A stretch of 64,000 nt of DNA from Lachnospiraceae bacterium (GCA_017473115.1 JAFUNC010000004.1:124001-188000), one strand, 5' to 3'. Counted from the stretch's first letter, positions 51,598 to 59,891 are shown. Translations and numbers: made by a program. The notes: a model not told the origin generated them from the sequence alone.

Positions 51598-52254
51598 CTA
51601 TATTACACTAACATCATAATTTTTAATCTTCCTATACACTTCCATTCCCGCATTCCTACCAAAAGTTCTAAGCGAATTCAGATATAATTCTTTCGGCTTA
51701 TCCGACATAATAACCATATCTACAATCTGCGAAATAAGATTTTCATAATCTGTGCCCATAAATACCTTCGTAATCCTGTCAGCAATACTCTTGCGTTCTT
51801 CATATTTAGCATATTCTGATATTAAGTCAAGGACATGCATTCGCTCTTTCACAAGATTCTTTCGTTTCCCTTCACCGCATATTGAATTTATTGCCTTCGC
51901 CAGTGATTTACAAAGAACGAATTGATTCTGCACCTGCAATCTGGGTTTCCAATAATCAATCAATGCCTTATAGTCTTTATCTGCACTGATAATTGCAATT
52001 TTAGCATCATGATCCACCGCAAATATTTCACCTATTTTTGAAGCAATATAAAAATCCAATGCATTCTTTCCTGCACTCTTCAACTTACAAATTTCCAAAT
52101 TACAACCGGACTCTTCGATATGCTTCATTCGATAAGCCACAATTTTATCACATGCATCACTATAAAAAAATGAAACTGTATCCTCTTTCTCTAAAAATTC
52201 TGTCCCTTCCAATCCTGCATAATTTACATTCTCATAGTCTATTAAAAAATACAT
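51598..52254 (-). CDS. PIN/NYN-like putative ribonuclease
   Basis: A 218-residue protein whose first half has the PIN/NYN pattern of acidic residues: MYFLIDYENVNYAGL (Asp near 6), SAGKNALDFYIASKIG (Asp near 69) and IISADKDYKALIDYW (Asp near 93). These would form a metal-dependent nuclease site. The C-terminal half is helical (YAKYEERKSIADRI). The ATG at 52254 is chosen over an overlapping GTG because AGGAGG lies eight bases upstream. Such proteins occur in defence islands and RNA-processing settings. Its target is unknown. Confidence 0.75.
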   Translation of the reverse strand: MYFLIDYENVNYAGLEGTEFLEKEDTVSFFYSDACDKIVAYRMKHIEESGCNLEICKLKSAGKNALDFYIASKIGEIFAVDHDAKIAIISADKDYKALIDYWKPRLQVQNQFVLCKSLAKAINSICGEGKRKNLVKERMHVLDLISEYAKYEERKSIADRITKVFMGTDYENLISQIVDMVIMSDKPKELYLNSLRTFGRNAGMEVYRKIKNYDVSVI

Positions 52255-52380
52255 ACACACGTCCTCCTATTTCCATTTATTTTTTCAATCTTTTTCTTTG
52301 TTTTTAGAAATTCAGAAGATATGGATGTGTAGTAAAAGGACTATGAATGACGTGAGATATCAAATAATATCTTCAATATA

Positions 52381-52659
52381 TTAATCCGTATAAAAAGCCA
52401 CTGCATCATTAATAAAAGTACGAATCTCATCAAACTCCGGCTTCATACTATCATATTTTCTTCTAAATACATCATCCTGCATCTGTTCTGCAAAATAATC
52501 ATCAAAAGACCTTGGTTGCTTTCTATTTTTACTCAGTTTTTCAATCATTATAAAAGCATCATCAAGCGGAAGTTCTCTTCCATCTTCCACATCTTCTATA
52601 CCCTTATCCAATGCCATAAACAAATTATTATCTTGAACATTTTTTCCAGACATTTTCAT
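52381..52659 (-). CDS. antitoxin-like small protein without partner
   Basis: A 92-residue acidic protein starting MKMSGKNVQDNN (GGAGGTAATTAT before it). Residues about 15-45 (ALDKGIEDVEDGRELPLDDA) resemble the C-terminal part of RelB/Phd-like antitoxins. Residues about 50-80 (FDDYFAEQMQDDVFRRKYDS) resemble the N-terminal helix of HigA-like antitoxins, which contacts the toxin. No helix-turn-helix is present and no toxin gene is adjacent, so it is an orphan or a remnant. The assignment rests on pattern similarity only. Confidence 0.5.
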   Translation of the reverse strand: MKMSGKNVQDNNLFMALDKGIEDVEDGRELPLDDAFIMIEKLSKNRKQPRSFDDYFAEQMQDDVFRRKYDSMKPEFDEIRTFINDAVAFYTD

Positions 52660-52805
52660 ATAATTACCTCCATTGCTTTGCCTGACCACATTAATATGCA
52701 CATTTTTAAATATTTAGTAAAATAAACATTTTATTCCTCTAATCAACATATAAATATTATATTCTTACTCTATATCTTCACAATGGTAAAAATGCACAAA
52801 AATAA

Positions 52806-52823
52806 GGACCTCATAAGAGATCC
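52806..52823 (-). terminator. terminator after the flavodoxin pseudogene
   Basis: GGATCTC and GAGGTCC arms around a four-base loop on the minus strand, followed by TTATTTTT, 17 bases after the stop codon. Confidence 0.65.
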
Positions 52824-52839
52824 CTACTTTCGTCATATT

Positions 52840-53276
52840 TTACAACTTTTCCACAAACTCCACGCACGCCTTCACATCCGCCTCATCCGGATGCCCCTTG
52901 GCAAGACCTCCTACCAGTTTAAAAGGTCCAAAGGTATCAAATCCGAGACACCCGTACTCGCCCAAAAGCGTACAGTTCTTCTCATTCAGGATTTTCTTCG
53001 CCGAATCGGTATAGTCGTCTTTGGGGATACCATAAGTATATATGATAAAAGTCTCCTTGCCGGCGGGCAGATTTTCTTTCAAAAACTTCAGCATAGGCTT
53101 GCCCAAGTGAAAAGCATACACGCCGGAAGCAATGCCGATGCGGTCATAACCGGACAAATCGGGCTTGTCTTTGGTTACGTCGAGAATGTCAATTGAGTGT
53201 GGGTGTTTTGTACTGCCTCCACCAGTTTACGGGTGTTGTGGTGGTGGAAGGAGTATAGGAGGAGGCGGTGGGCATT
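52840..53276 (-). pseudogene. frameshifted flavodoxin
   Basis: The readable C-terminal part (from about 53196) is IDILDVTKDKPDLSGYDRIG, GVYAFHLGKPMLKFLKENLP, FIIYTYGIPKDDYTD and GEYGCLGFDTFGPF. The expected N terminus, LLLYSFHHHNTRKLVEAVQN, is present upstream (53262-53203) but in a different frame, with the shift at about 53185-53200. The segment with the Thr/Asn-rich phosphate loop is thus disconnected. No clear start codon precedes it. A second copy lies at 49268-49696. Inactive unless the shift is a sequencing error. Confidence 0.7.
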
Positions 53277-53303
53277 GGGTGAATTCCTTTTATTCTTTTA
53301 CTC

Positions 53304-54248
53304 TTATTCCATATTTTCTAATACTTTGAGAAATTGCTCTCTTTCTTCTCTATTGGGCATTTTTGCAGTATTAAAAATCATATCCCATGGCATTGTATCA
53401 AGCTGTATAAAATTAAGTGCCATCATTAAATGTGCAATCGCCAAACCAAATGCAATATTTTCATGTGTATTAATCTGATAACAAGAACAGGAATTTATCC
53501 CTGTATAAAACCTAGTTAGCAACACACCATCTATTATATTTCCATTTTTGTCATATAAATAGTGTCCGCAAAATGCAGTTGTAGATTTTCCCGCAATTAC
53601 AGAATCAAAGCAATAATATTTCATTTCTTCTATATCTAATTTTAAGTCTTCTCTTATTGCTTTAAATAAAAAATGTGTTGTTTCACTACCCAACATTGTT
53701 TTATTACCATTAACATCAACACAATTAGCTGATAAAATCATACCATAAACCGGATTATAAATGCACGGATTCCAACCATTTGCTTCGCTATATTTATTGT
53801 TAAAAATATGCAATCCATCTATTACTGGTACTTTAGATTTACAATTTCTTGAATAACATAATTTCTTAACATTATAAACTTGTTTTATTGCCTTTTTTAA
53901 TGTATTTTCATTTAATGTATACTTTGCTTCAATATAGGCATATACAGCTTCTACTGGTATTTGCTCTTTTTGCGTAAACTGATTTTCAACATCTAAAAAT
54001 CTTAACGTAGGAAATAATTCTTGATCATAAATAATAACATCATCGCCTGCCGAATTACCATTTTTGTCTACAACAAATCCTCTACAAACACCATATTTCA
54101 ATGGTAAAAAACGTCTCAAAAATTTACATACTGCTATTTCGAATTCATCTCCATAATCAAAATTATACTTTGCCTCTATATTACATAATTCATTCTCGAA
54201 TTTTCTAGCAATATTATCTATAATTCCATTATAAATAAAATCATCCAT
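53304..54248 (-). CDS. DUF6602-like protein, putative PD-(D/E)XK nuclease
   Basis: A 314-residue protein. The segment FEIAVCKFLRRFLPLKYGV, then GFVVDKNGNSAGDDVIIYD and IPVEAVYAYIEAKYTLNENT, matches the layout of the DUF6602 family. The acidic residues E36, D67/D68 and the E-x-K in IEAKY (about 108-110) are spaced as in restriction-like nucleases. The C-terminal half is cysteine-containing and of unknown type (INSCSCYQINTHENIAF). GGAG precedes the ATG. Beside a BcgI-like restriction-modification pair, so a defence role is inferred. No experimental function is known to me. Confidence 0.7.
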   Translation of the reverse strand: MDDFIYNGIIDNIARKFENELCNIEAKYNFDYGDEFEIAVCKFLRRFLPLKYGVCRGFVVDKNGNSAGDDVIIYDQELFPTLRFLDVENQFTQKEQIPVEAVYAYIEAKYTLNENTLKKAIKQVYNVKKLCYSRNCKSKVPVIDGLHIFNNKYSEANGWNPCIYNPVYGMILSANCVDVNGNKTMLGSETTHFLFKAIREDLKLDIEEMKYYCFDSVIAGKSTTAFCGHYLYDKNGNIIDGVLLTRFYTGINSCSCYQINTHENIAFGLAIAHLMMALNFIQLDTMPWDMIFNTAKMPNREEREQFLKVLENME

Positions 54249-54385
54249 ATATTATTCTCCTTCCGTTTTACTATTTCTATAATATTTCTGTCATTCAAAT
54301 ATTACAACTTTCCCTATGCACTCGCATTCTTCTTATTCTGTTCAATTACCTTTCTAATGCCGGCCGACATCTCCTTTGCCATATA

Positions 54386-54765
54386 CTACTTCTTCAAAAC
54401 ATAAACCATTTCTTTCATTTCCGGATTACTCTGACGTTCTTTTTTATACTCTTCCTCTAATTGTGCAACCCTTTCTTCAAGGCTCAATTTCTCCTCCGCA
54501 TTAGCATCTGATTTTGCTTTCTCCTGTCTTTTGACTTTAAATCTTGTAACCCCTTACCATGTCGCTCCATCTCTGCATCATATCTTTCTGTCCAATGTTC
54601 TTTGAAGATTTTTGCTAATTCTCTAATATATTCCGAATTTTCCATTTCTTCAGATTTGTATTTGTATATGTTTGCTATAAGTTCTTCTTTATCTTTTATG
54701 CCATAGAAAATAGCCATAGCATTCCATATCGCTACCATCTCGAAGAAAAAAATGCATTTTAACAT
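54386..54765 (-). pseudogene. frameshifted gene of unknown family
   Basis: From 54765 the frame reads MLKCIFFFEMVAIWNAMAIF, YGIKDKEELIANIYKYKSEE and ELAKIFKEHWTERYDAEMER, then runs into a premature stop at 54484. In another frame it continues EKAKSDANAEEKLSLEERVA and QLEEEYKKERQSNPEMKEMV, ending at 54386. The shift lies near 54520. The joined product would be a coiled-coil-ended protein of about 125 residues. The remaining bases to the DUF6602 start (54249-54385) hold no supported gene. Confidence 0.55.
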
Positions 54766-54865
54766 TACTCGGTTCTAATATATTTTAATCCATTCATTTT
54801 ATATATGCCTCCAAAAGTTTATTAATTGAACTGCGCGCCTTCGACTTAATACAAGCATATATTTG

Positions 54866-54884
54866 GTTGACATCAAGTGTCAAC
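54866..54884. repeat. short inverted repeat upstream of the broken gene
   Basis: GTTGACA (54866-54872) and TGTCAAC (54878-54884) around TCAAG. It could be an operator or promoter element in the 223-base gap between the specificity gene and the broken gene. Nothing else is seen in that gap. Confidence 0.35.
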
Positions 54885-54988
54885 TGGTAACCTAATTGAA
54901 CTGAGCAATTTTATTACAAATCTAAACTATCGAAAAGAGTGGACTTTATTATATCCATCTCTGCTATTCAAACGCATCAAATCACTTG

Positions 54989-56056
54989 TCATTTACACAT
55001 CAATGTATTAATTTTCATTTTCGCCTTTTCTTCAACTGATTTCATATAAAATTCCATATATTCCCAATCAATACTTTCATCGTCTTTTACCGGTAATGGG
55101 ATCATGAAGTCCGTCTTCATATGACGGTTCAACTCATCTATAAATGCCTTATAATGTAATCTTCCTTCTCGAAATACCATCGTCGCAATATATAGTTTTT
55201 GATAATATGACATTTCCTTTTTAGGAATTAACACATTAACATTTTGACTTGTGTAAAAAGGCTTATCCTGAATAAAGCATGAACCAAGATATTCTCCGCC
55301 AAGTGAAATTGTCATATATCCTGCTTTATAAGGTTCCAATCCATCAATCTTATCAATAAAATCTGTAACACCGTTATTTGCATTAGCTCTACCAACAAAA
55401 TTAACAGACGGAGCATTATCGCTCATTTTTACTTTATCAAGTTTTGTTCCACTATCAATAATAAATAAATCATCATCGTATAGATGGAATCTCTTGAATC
55501 GACTGACATCAATACTCTTTGTTGAATATTCCTGAGCCTTTATACAATTATCAACTGTGATTTTAGCTTTACATTTTATCGCATCAATATATTCATTCAT
55601 ATAATTCCAATTTGGAATATTATTTGATAAAACTGGTAATTTAATTACAAGATTTAAAATATCTGTTCTTGTCATTTTCTCAATGAAATCATACCTATCA
55701 GCTATTTTTGCTTTTATTACAGATATAAGAAACAAACTTTCATTTTCTGTCCACTTATGATTAAGTGCGTACATACCTTGAACATGTGGATACCCAACAA
55801 AATCATTGGCTTGATAAAAAAAGGAATCTGGGCTTTTTGCTGCAGTATCTGTAAATGTAATAATTCCTTTTTTTTCTGTGCAATCTCTATTTGTATATCC
55901 ACCAACTCCATTATTAAAGCCAGAATTTACTATTACAGGATTTACACCATCATCTTCTAGTAAATCCTTATTTGTAACCTTATAGGCCTTTGTGGGATGA
56001 ATATCAAACAACTCCGAAATAGTAAATTCTCCCCATTGTGATATATCAATTATCAT
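54989..56056 (-). CDS. DNA specificity (S) subunit, BcgI B-like
   Basis: A 355-residue protein made of two related halves: residues about 1-170 (ISQWGEFTISELFDIHPTKA, GYTNRDCTEKKGIITFTDT) and 175-355 (DVSRFKRFHLYDDDLFIIDS, GAYKAG-type YMTISLGGEYLGSCF). Each has the target-recognition-domain layout of type I/IIB S proteins, ending in helices that include WNYMNEYIDAIKCKAKI and WEYMEFYMKSVEEKAKM. The gene overlaps the end of the upstream nuclease-methylase gene by 11 bases (ATG at 56056; an ATG at 56068 is also possible). The pair sizes (625 and 355 residues) fit the BcgI A and B subunits. Confidence 0.78.
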   Translation of the reverse strand: MIIDISQWGEFTISELFDIHPTKAYKVTNKDLLEDDGVNPVIVNSGFNNGVGGYTNRDCTEKKGIITFTDTAAKSPDSFFYQANDFVGYPHVQGMYALNHKWTENESLFLISVIKAKIADRYDFIEKMTRTDILNLVIKLPVLSNNIPNWNYMNEYIDAIKCKAKITVDNCIKAQEYSTKSIDVSRFKRFHLYDDDLFIIDSGTKLDKVKMSDNAPSVNFVGRANANNGVTDFIDKIDGLEPYKAGYMTISLGGEYLGSCFIQDKPFYTSQNVNVLIPKKEMSYYQKLYIATMVFREGRLHYKAFIDELNRHMKTDFMIPLPVKDDESIDWEYMEFYMKSVEEKAKMKINTLMCK

Positions 56057-57923
56057 TCTTCTTACCATCCTTTAACAGAATAGAAATACTACTATCATCA
56101 TTTTGTAAAACTTCACTTGAATAAAGAACTTTACTCAAAAGGTTGCTCTGAAACGCTTTTACATCAATTCCATTCTTATACATCTCATAATCCATAACTG
56201 TTTTTATAAAATCTTCTTCAAATATTTCAAATGGTTTTTCTGGCTTTTGATATGAGAGATGCTCTGCAGGATTGATTATCTGACGAGTATTATACTTACT
56301 ATCCATACCATCATGTATAGCCTGAATCCAATAGTCCTCAATTCCATTCCAACGGTTCTTGATATCCTGCCTTCCCTGATTCTTTACTGTTTCCAATCCA
56401 TCTTCTTCAATATAATATCCTATGATATTTTGACCATTTTGAGGTTTATGGGCTTCAAAAACAAATATCGATGTTGTAACTCCAGTAAATAAATTCTCTG
56501 GTAATTTAATAATTGTAGTTACTCTATGGTCTTTAAGAACCTTATTTCCAAACTTCTTATCAGCTAAATCTTTTTCAAGTTTTTTATCAGGCAAAATAAA
56601 AGCACACATTGTTCCTGTTGGAACATTATCAAGAACTGCCTTGACAATAGTCATGCATCCGTATGCACGTTCAAAAGGAGGATTCATCAGAACCTTTGTT
56701 ACACCCTTTGATTGACTATTGCTCTCAAGTTTAACTTTTATTTCTCTTATCCACTTGGCAGCATCATCTTTTCTTGTATCAAGTTGTTCAAGATTTGTCT
56801 TTCCATCTTTATGAATAAGCATATTAGCACACGCAAGAGCGTAGATTTCTCTATCAAATTCAATACCATACAACTGCTTTGCTTTAATTTCTCTTGCTTT
56901 ATCAGTATTGATTCCACCCGCTTCTTTAATCATATTGCACATAGATTTTACAAGAAATGCTCCCGAACCACACGCAGCATCAAGAATCACATCATGCTGA
57001 TTAACTTCAAGTAATCGATACATAAATGATGTAATGTGGTCTGGTGTAAACACCTGTCCTCTTTCTGATTTTCCTTTGTAACGGTTAAATTCATTAAAGA
57101 AGATAGCCATTACATCCTCACCATTCCAATTATCAGAATTAATCAAATCAGAAATCTCTGTAACCCAATCAATAAAATTATCAATAGCTTGCTGATTATC
57201 AGTGGTATTCATCTTAATTTCCGAATATACATCACATAATAAATCTAGTTTCTCATTTTGTTTTTTTGCATCTTTAAGACTCTTAGAAAGCTGACTAAGG
57301 ATTGTCTGATGAAAAAGACTATACTCAGTTCCCTTATGAAGAATTGCCCCTTCTTTAACTGCTACCAAAGCACATGCTGTAAAAATCATTCTATGATTAA
57401 GATTTTTTACTCCAAACTCTTTATGAAGGCAGTTATTTATTTTCATTGTCAAATCATAAATTCTACCTTTATCAATCGAATCTGCCACAAACAATTTTGT
57501 ATAATATTCTAATCTTTGAAGTGTAGCTGCAGGTGAAGGAACTTCATCATTGTTCATAAATACACGAATATCTTTACCATTGTACAAAATTCCTGCAACC
57601 TTAGAATAATGCCTATTAAGAATAACAATATTCTTTAAAAGTTCATTTTTCCATTTATCTTTTGAAATATCTTCTTTTTCTGATTTAGTTTCAAGAACAA
57701 TAGCTACTCCATTCTGATTGTATGGAAGCAACCACCCATCAGGTTTATCGCTTACACCATTAAAATCCGTGGTTCCAAGTCTATTTCCTAACTGAATAAA
57801 TGTAGTAAGCTGTCCAACACCAGAAATGAATTTTGATGTTTCAACATTATTCCCATGGGAATCTATAAATCCTAATGTAATACCTGCTTCATTTCTAACT
57901 TGATCCTCTGTACGAAATGCCAT
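56046..57923 (-). CDS. restriction-modification subunit, nuclease fused to N6-adenine methylase (BcgI A-like)
   Basis: A 625-residue fusion. Residues 1 to about 110 carry a PD-(D/E)XK site: P61-D62 in KPDGW and E78-T-K80 in VLETKSEKE. A helical linker (about 160-290) contains the RGQVFTPDHITSFM boundary typical of HsdM-like methylases. The methylase core has the SAM motif DAACGSGAF (315-323) and the catalytic NPPF (414-417). Separate type I systems have no nuclease on this chain, so the product should both cut and methylate, with the S subunit giving sequence recognition, as in type IIB enzymes. AGGAGG precedes the start. Confidence 0.78.
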   Translation of the reverse strand: MAFRTEDQVRNEAGITLGFIDSHGNNVETSKFISGVGQLTTFIQLGNRLGTTDFNGVSDKPDGWLLPYNQNGVAIVLETKSEKEDISKDKWKNELLKNIVILNRHYSKVAGILYNGKDIRVFMNNDEVPSPAATLQRLEYYTKLFVADSIDKGRIYDLTMKINNCLHKEFGVKNLNHRMIFTACALVAVKEGAILHKGTEYSLFHQTILSQLSKSLKDAKKQNEKLDLLCDVYSEIKMNTTDNQQAIDNFIDWVTEISDLINSDNWNGEDVMAIFFNEFNRYKGKSERGQVFTPDHITSFMYRLLEVNQHDVILDAACGSGAFLVKSMCNMIKEAGGINTDKAREIKAKQLYGIEFDREIYALACANMLIHKDGKTNLEQLDTRKDDAAKWIREIKVKLESNSQSKGVTKVLMNPPFERAYGCMTIVKAVLDNVPTGTMCAFILPDKKLEKDLADKKFGNKVLKDHRVTTIIKLPENLFTGVTTSIFVFEAHKPQNGQNIIGYYIEEDGLETVKNQGRQDIKNRWNGIEDYWIQAIHDGMDSKYNTRQIINPAEHLSYQKPEKPFEIFEEDFIKTVMDYEMYKNGIDVKAFQSNLLSKVLYSSEVLQNDDSSISILLKDGKKNDN

Positions 57924-58270
57924 TTCATCCTCCTAAGTATCTGCTCCATCGTCTTTATTATTTGTTTCCTACTCGTAGACTCAGTAATTTTCTTTTATAT
58001 TTACTCTCTGGATAATTCTTGCATGAATGAAGAATCCTCACTTATTTGACAAACATATCTAAGTAGTCTAAACCCAAAAATGCAAATTCTCTTCATGATT
58101 TCAAATAACACCCTTCTTCATCATATTCTATGTACCTGCTTTCACTTCATCTATATTGATATAATTGCATGTTTCGTTTGTCTTTTTTTAATTTTATCAC
58201 ATATATTCTAAATAAACCATAGAAAAAACGCCATTCGGAAGCAAGCTTCTATCTGGCACTCACAAGCAGA
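57924..58270. other. intergenic region upstream of the BcgI-like genes
   Basis: Very AT-rich. Only a 31-codon frame on the minus strand (starting MKRICIFGFRLL, ending before 58010) is seen; it has no ribosome site and I do not call it. No tRNA, att-like duplicate or terminal repeat was recognised. The promoter of the restriction-modification pair should lie here but no convincing hexamer pair is visible. A hairpin GAAGC-AA-GCTTC occurs near 58239-58250. Confidence 0.4.
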
Positions 58271-58425
58271 ACTCAGTTCGCGAACAAGTTCGCTCACTGT
58301 CTGTGCTGTCGCACAATAAAAAGAGAGCCACAAGCACCCGCTTATGACTCCTATTACTCTGCTCTACTTCGCCAGGCTCAGTTCGATTTCGCTTCGCTTC
58401 ATCTCACTGTCTGGCTGTCGCCAGA
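58271..58425. repeat. two diverged copies of a structured repeat with covarying stems
   Basis: Copy 1 (58271-58316) and copy 2 (58376-58425) share CTCAGTTCG near their left ends and CTCACTGTCTG followed by a small hairpin at their right ends. The hairpin is TGTGC-TGTC-GCACA in copy 1 (58302-58315) and TCTGGC-TGTC-GCCAGA in copy 2 (58410-58425). The loop is identical and the stems differ by paired changes, so structure rather than sequence is kept. GC-rich compared with the island. Located just downstream of the response-regulator gene. Confidence 0.65.
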
Positions 58426-58499
58426 TATGTCCTTGCACAATTAGCCTTGTGTGTGCAAGCACCCACCGGCTATTGCGCCAGTCCATGCCTAACTCGTAG

Positions 58500-59174
58500 C
58501 TAACACTCAAATTTATACCCCATACCCCATATCGTCTTGATCATATCGCCCTTTTCTCCGAGTTTTGATCTCAACTTCTTCACATGGGTATCTATAGTTC
58601 TGGCATCGCCAAAATAATCGTAATTCCATACGTTATTCAGAATCTTCTCTCTGGACAACGCAATGCCCTTATTCTCTACGAAATAAGTCAGCAGTTCGAA
58701 TTCCTTATAACTTAACTCAATCAGTTCGCCGTCAGAACGCACCTCGTGGGCGGTTTTATCAATTATGATGCCGCCTGCCTCAACACAATCTTCTCCGGGA
58801 AGTTTACGGGAACGGCGAAGAATTGCTTCAATACGTGCCACAAGAATCTTCGGACTAAAAGGTTTGGAGATATATTCATCCACGCCCAACTGGAAGCCCT
58901 GCAGTTCGTCGCGTTCATCGCCCCGGGCGGTCAGCATAATAATAGGCACTTTGGAAGACTCCCTGATTTCCTTACATACCTCCCAACCGTCCATTTTAGG
59001 CATCATAACGTCCAAAACAATCAACGCTATATCTTTATCTTCATAAAAGAGATCCAGAGCCTTACAGCCGTCCTCAGCCTCAATTACATCAAAACCGGCT
59101 TTTACAAGGAAATCCTTCACCAGGATTCGCATTCTGGTCTCATCGTCTACCACAAGAATTTTTAACTTGTCCAT
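58500..59174 (-). CDS. OmpR-family response regulator
   Basis: A 224-residue two-component regulator. The receiver has VVDDETRMR (acidic pocket D10/D11), phosphoacceptor D55 in LIVLDVMMPKMDGWE, the conserved T in MLTARGDERDE and lysine in EYISKPFSP. The winged-helix output is SYKEFELLTYFVENKG, then DARTIDTHVKKLRSKLG and WGMGYKFEC. All functional residues are present. Its usual partner kinase should follow immediately but here repeats and an accessory island of about 9 kb intervene before the kinase at 47607-49070. GGAGG precedes the start. Confidence 0.94.
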   Translation of the reverse strand: MDKLKILVVDDETRMRILVKDFLVKAGFDVIEAEDGCKALDLFYEDKDIALIVLDVMMPKMDGWEVCKEIRESSKVPIIMLTARGDERDELQGFQLGVDEYISKPFSPKILVARIEAILRRSRKLPGEDCVEAGGIIIDKTAHEVRSDGELIELSYKEFELLTYFVENKGIALSREKILNNVWNYDYFGDARTIDTHVKKLRSKLGEKGDMIKTIWGMGYKFEC

Positions 59175-59212
59175 TTCGTCCTCCTTTTACACAAGGCATT
59201 CATCGCGCTTAT

Positions 59213-59241
59213 GTATTACCTAGCATTAGACTAGCAGACAA
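59213..59241 (-). promoter_or_regulatory. response regulator promoter with direct repeats
   Basis: TTGTCT (59241-59236), 17 bases, TAATAC (59218-59213). The spacer holds the direct repeat TGCTAG-TCTAA-TGCTAG (59236-59220), an 11-base period that fits tandem binding by an OmpR-type regulator on one DNA face. Autoregulation is inferred. Confidence 0.5.
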
Positions 59242-59309
59242 CTATGTTAAAATTGTGAATTCACCACGCAAACTACAAATATCCGCAGAACACCGCAAAT
59301 ACGGGATCA

Positions 59310-59891
59310 TTACGGTTCTTCCGATGTTATACCACCGTGCTCAATACCGTATTCGTTTTCATATTCAAGCACTCTAACTTCTCGTTCGCGAAGTTCCTGC
59401 TCCCATTCGGCATACTTATTAATTAAAGCATTTTCGTAATTCAAAATATTCGGATTACTTCCCGTCTTGGCAATAATAAACATAGCAATCACCAAAAGTG
59501 CAAGAACTACATTAATCCAAATGGATATGTTCAATTTCTTGGCAGCATCCTCTTTTTTCTTTACCATAAACTGCTGACGTTTCTGAATTGCTTCCTGTTC
59601 TCTTCTGGTGGTCAAATCAAATGTCGTATACAGAGGGATTGGTACTACTTCGCCCGGTGTATTGGGATTGGTATCAAGGATTTTCTTGACTTTTAACATA
59701 AATTCCAAGCCCACCGGTGTCTGGAACGTGCGCTTCTCAATGCTTTTATTATAAAGTTTATAGAGAAGTTCGATATCAGCCTGACCGATTTTTGGCTCCA
59801 ACTTCTCAATCTTTTCCAGTTCTTCCTGGGCCATCATCACATCCTGTGTGTTGCTAAAGAGGTAATCCTTTACCTGATTCTCACGATTCAT
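59310..59891 (-). CDS. single-pass membrane protein of unknown function
   Basis: A 193-residue protein with a soluble helical N-terminal part (LEKIEKLEPKIGQADIELLY), a middle with VGLEFMLKVKKILD and a membrane helix (about 122-142, IWINVVLALLVIAMFIIAK). The final 45 residues are charged (YAEWEQELREREVRVLEYEN). It starts 11 bases inside the end of the gene before it, so the two are translationally coupled. Probably partners in the membrane. No known family. Confidence 0.7.
   Translation of the reverse strand: MNRENQVKDYLFSNTQDVMMAQEELEKIEKLEPKIGQADIELLYKLYNKSIEKRTFQTPVGLEFMLKVKKILDTNPNTPGEVVPIPLYTTFDLTTRREQEAIQKRQQFMVKKKEDAAKKLNISIWINVVLALLVIAMFIIAKTGSNPNILNYENALINKYAEWEQELREREVRVLEYENEYGIEHGGITSEEP

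Noticed and set aside
54317-54385. 22-codon frame MAKEMSAGIRKVIEQNKKNA on the minus strand
   Set aside because: Overlaps the end of the broken gene, lacks a ribosome site and is too short to support.
57924-58020. 31-codon frame (MKRICIFGFRLL) on the minus strand
   Set aside because: No ribosome binding site and no recognisable similarity; chance frame in AT-rich DNA is more likely.
49071-58499. Search for attachment-site duplications or an integrase that would define the island as an integrative element
   Set aside because: No matching direct repeats at both ends, no tRNA at the border and no integrase gene were seen, so I call it an accessory island without naming a mobility mechanism.
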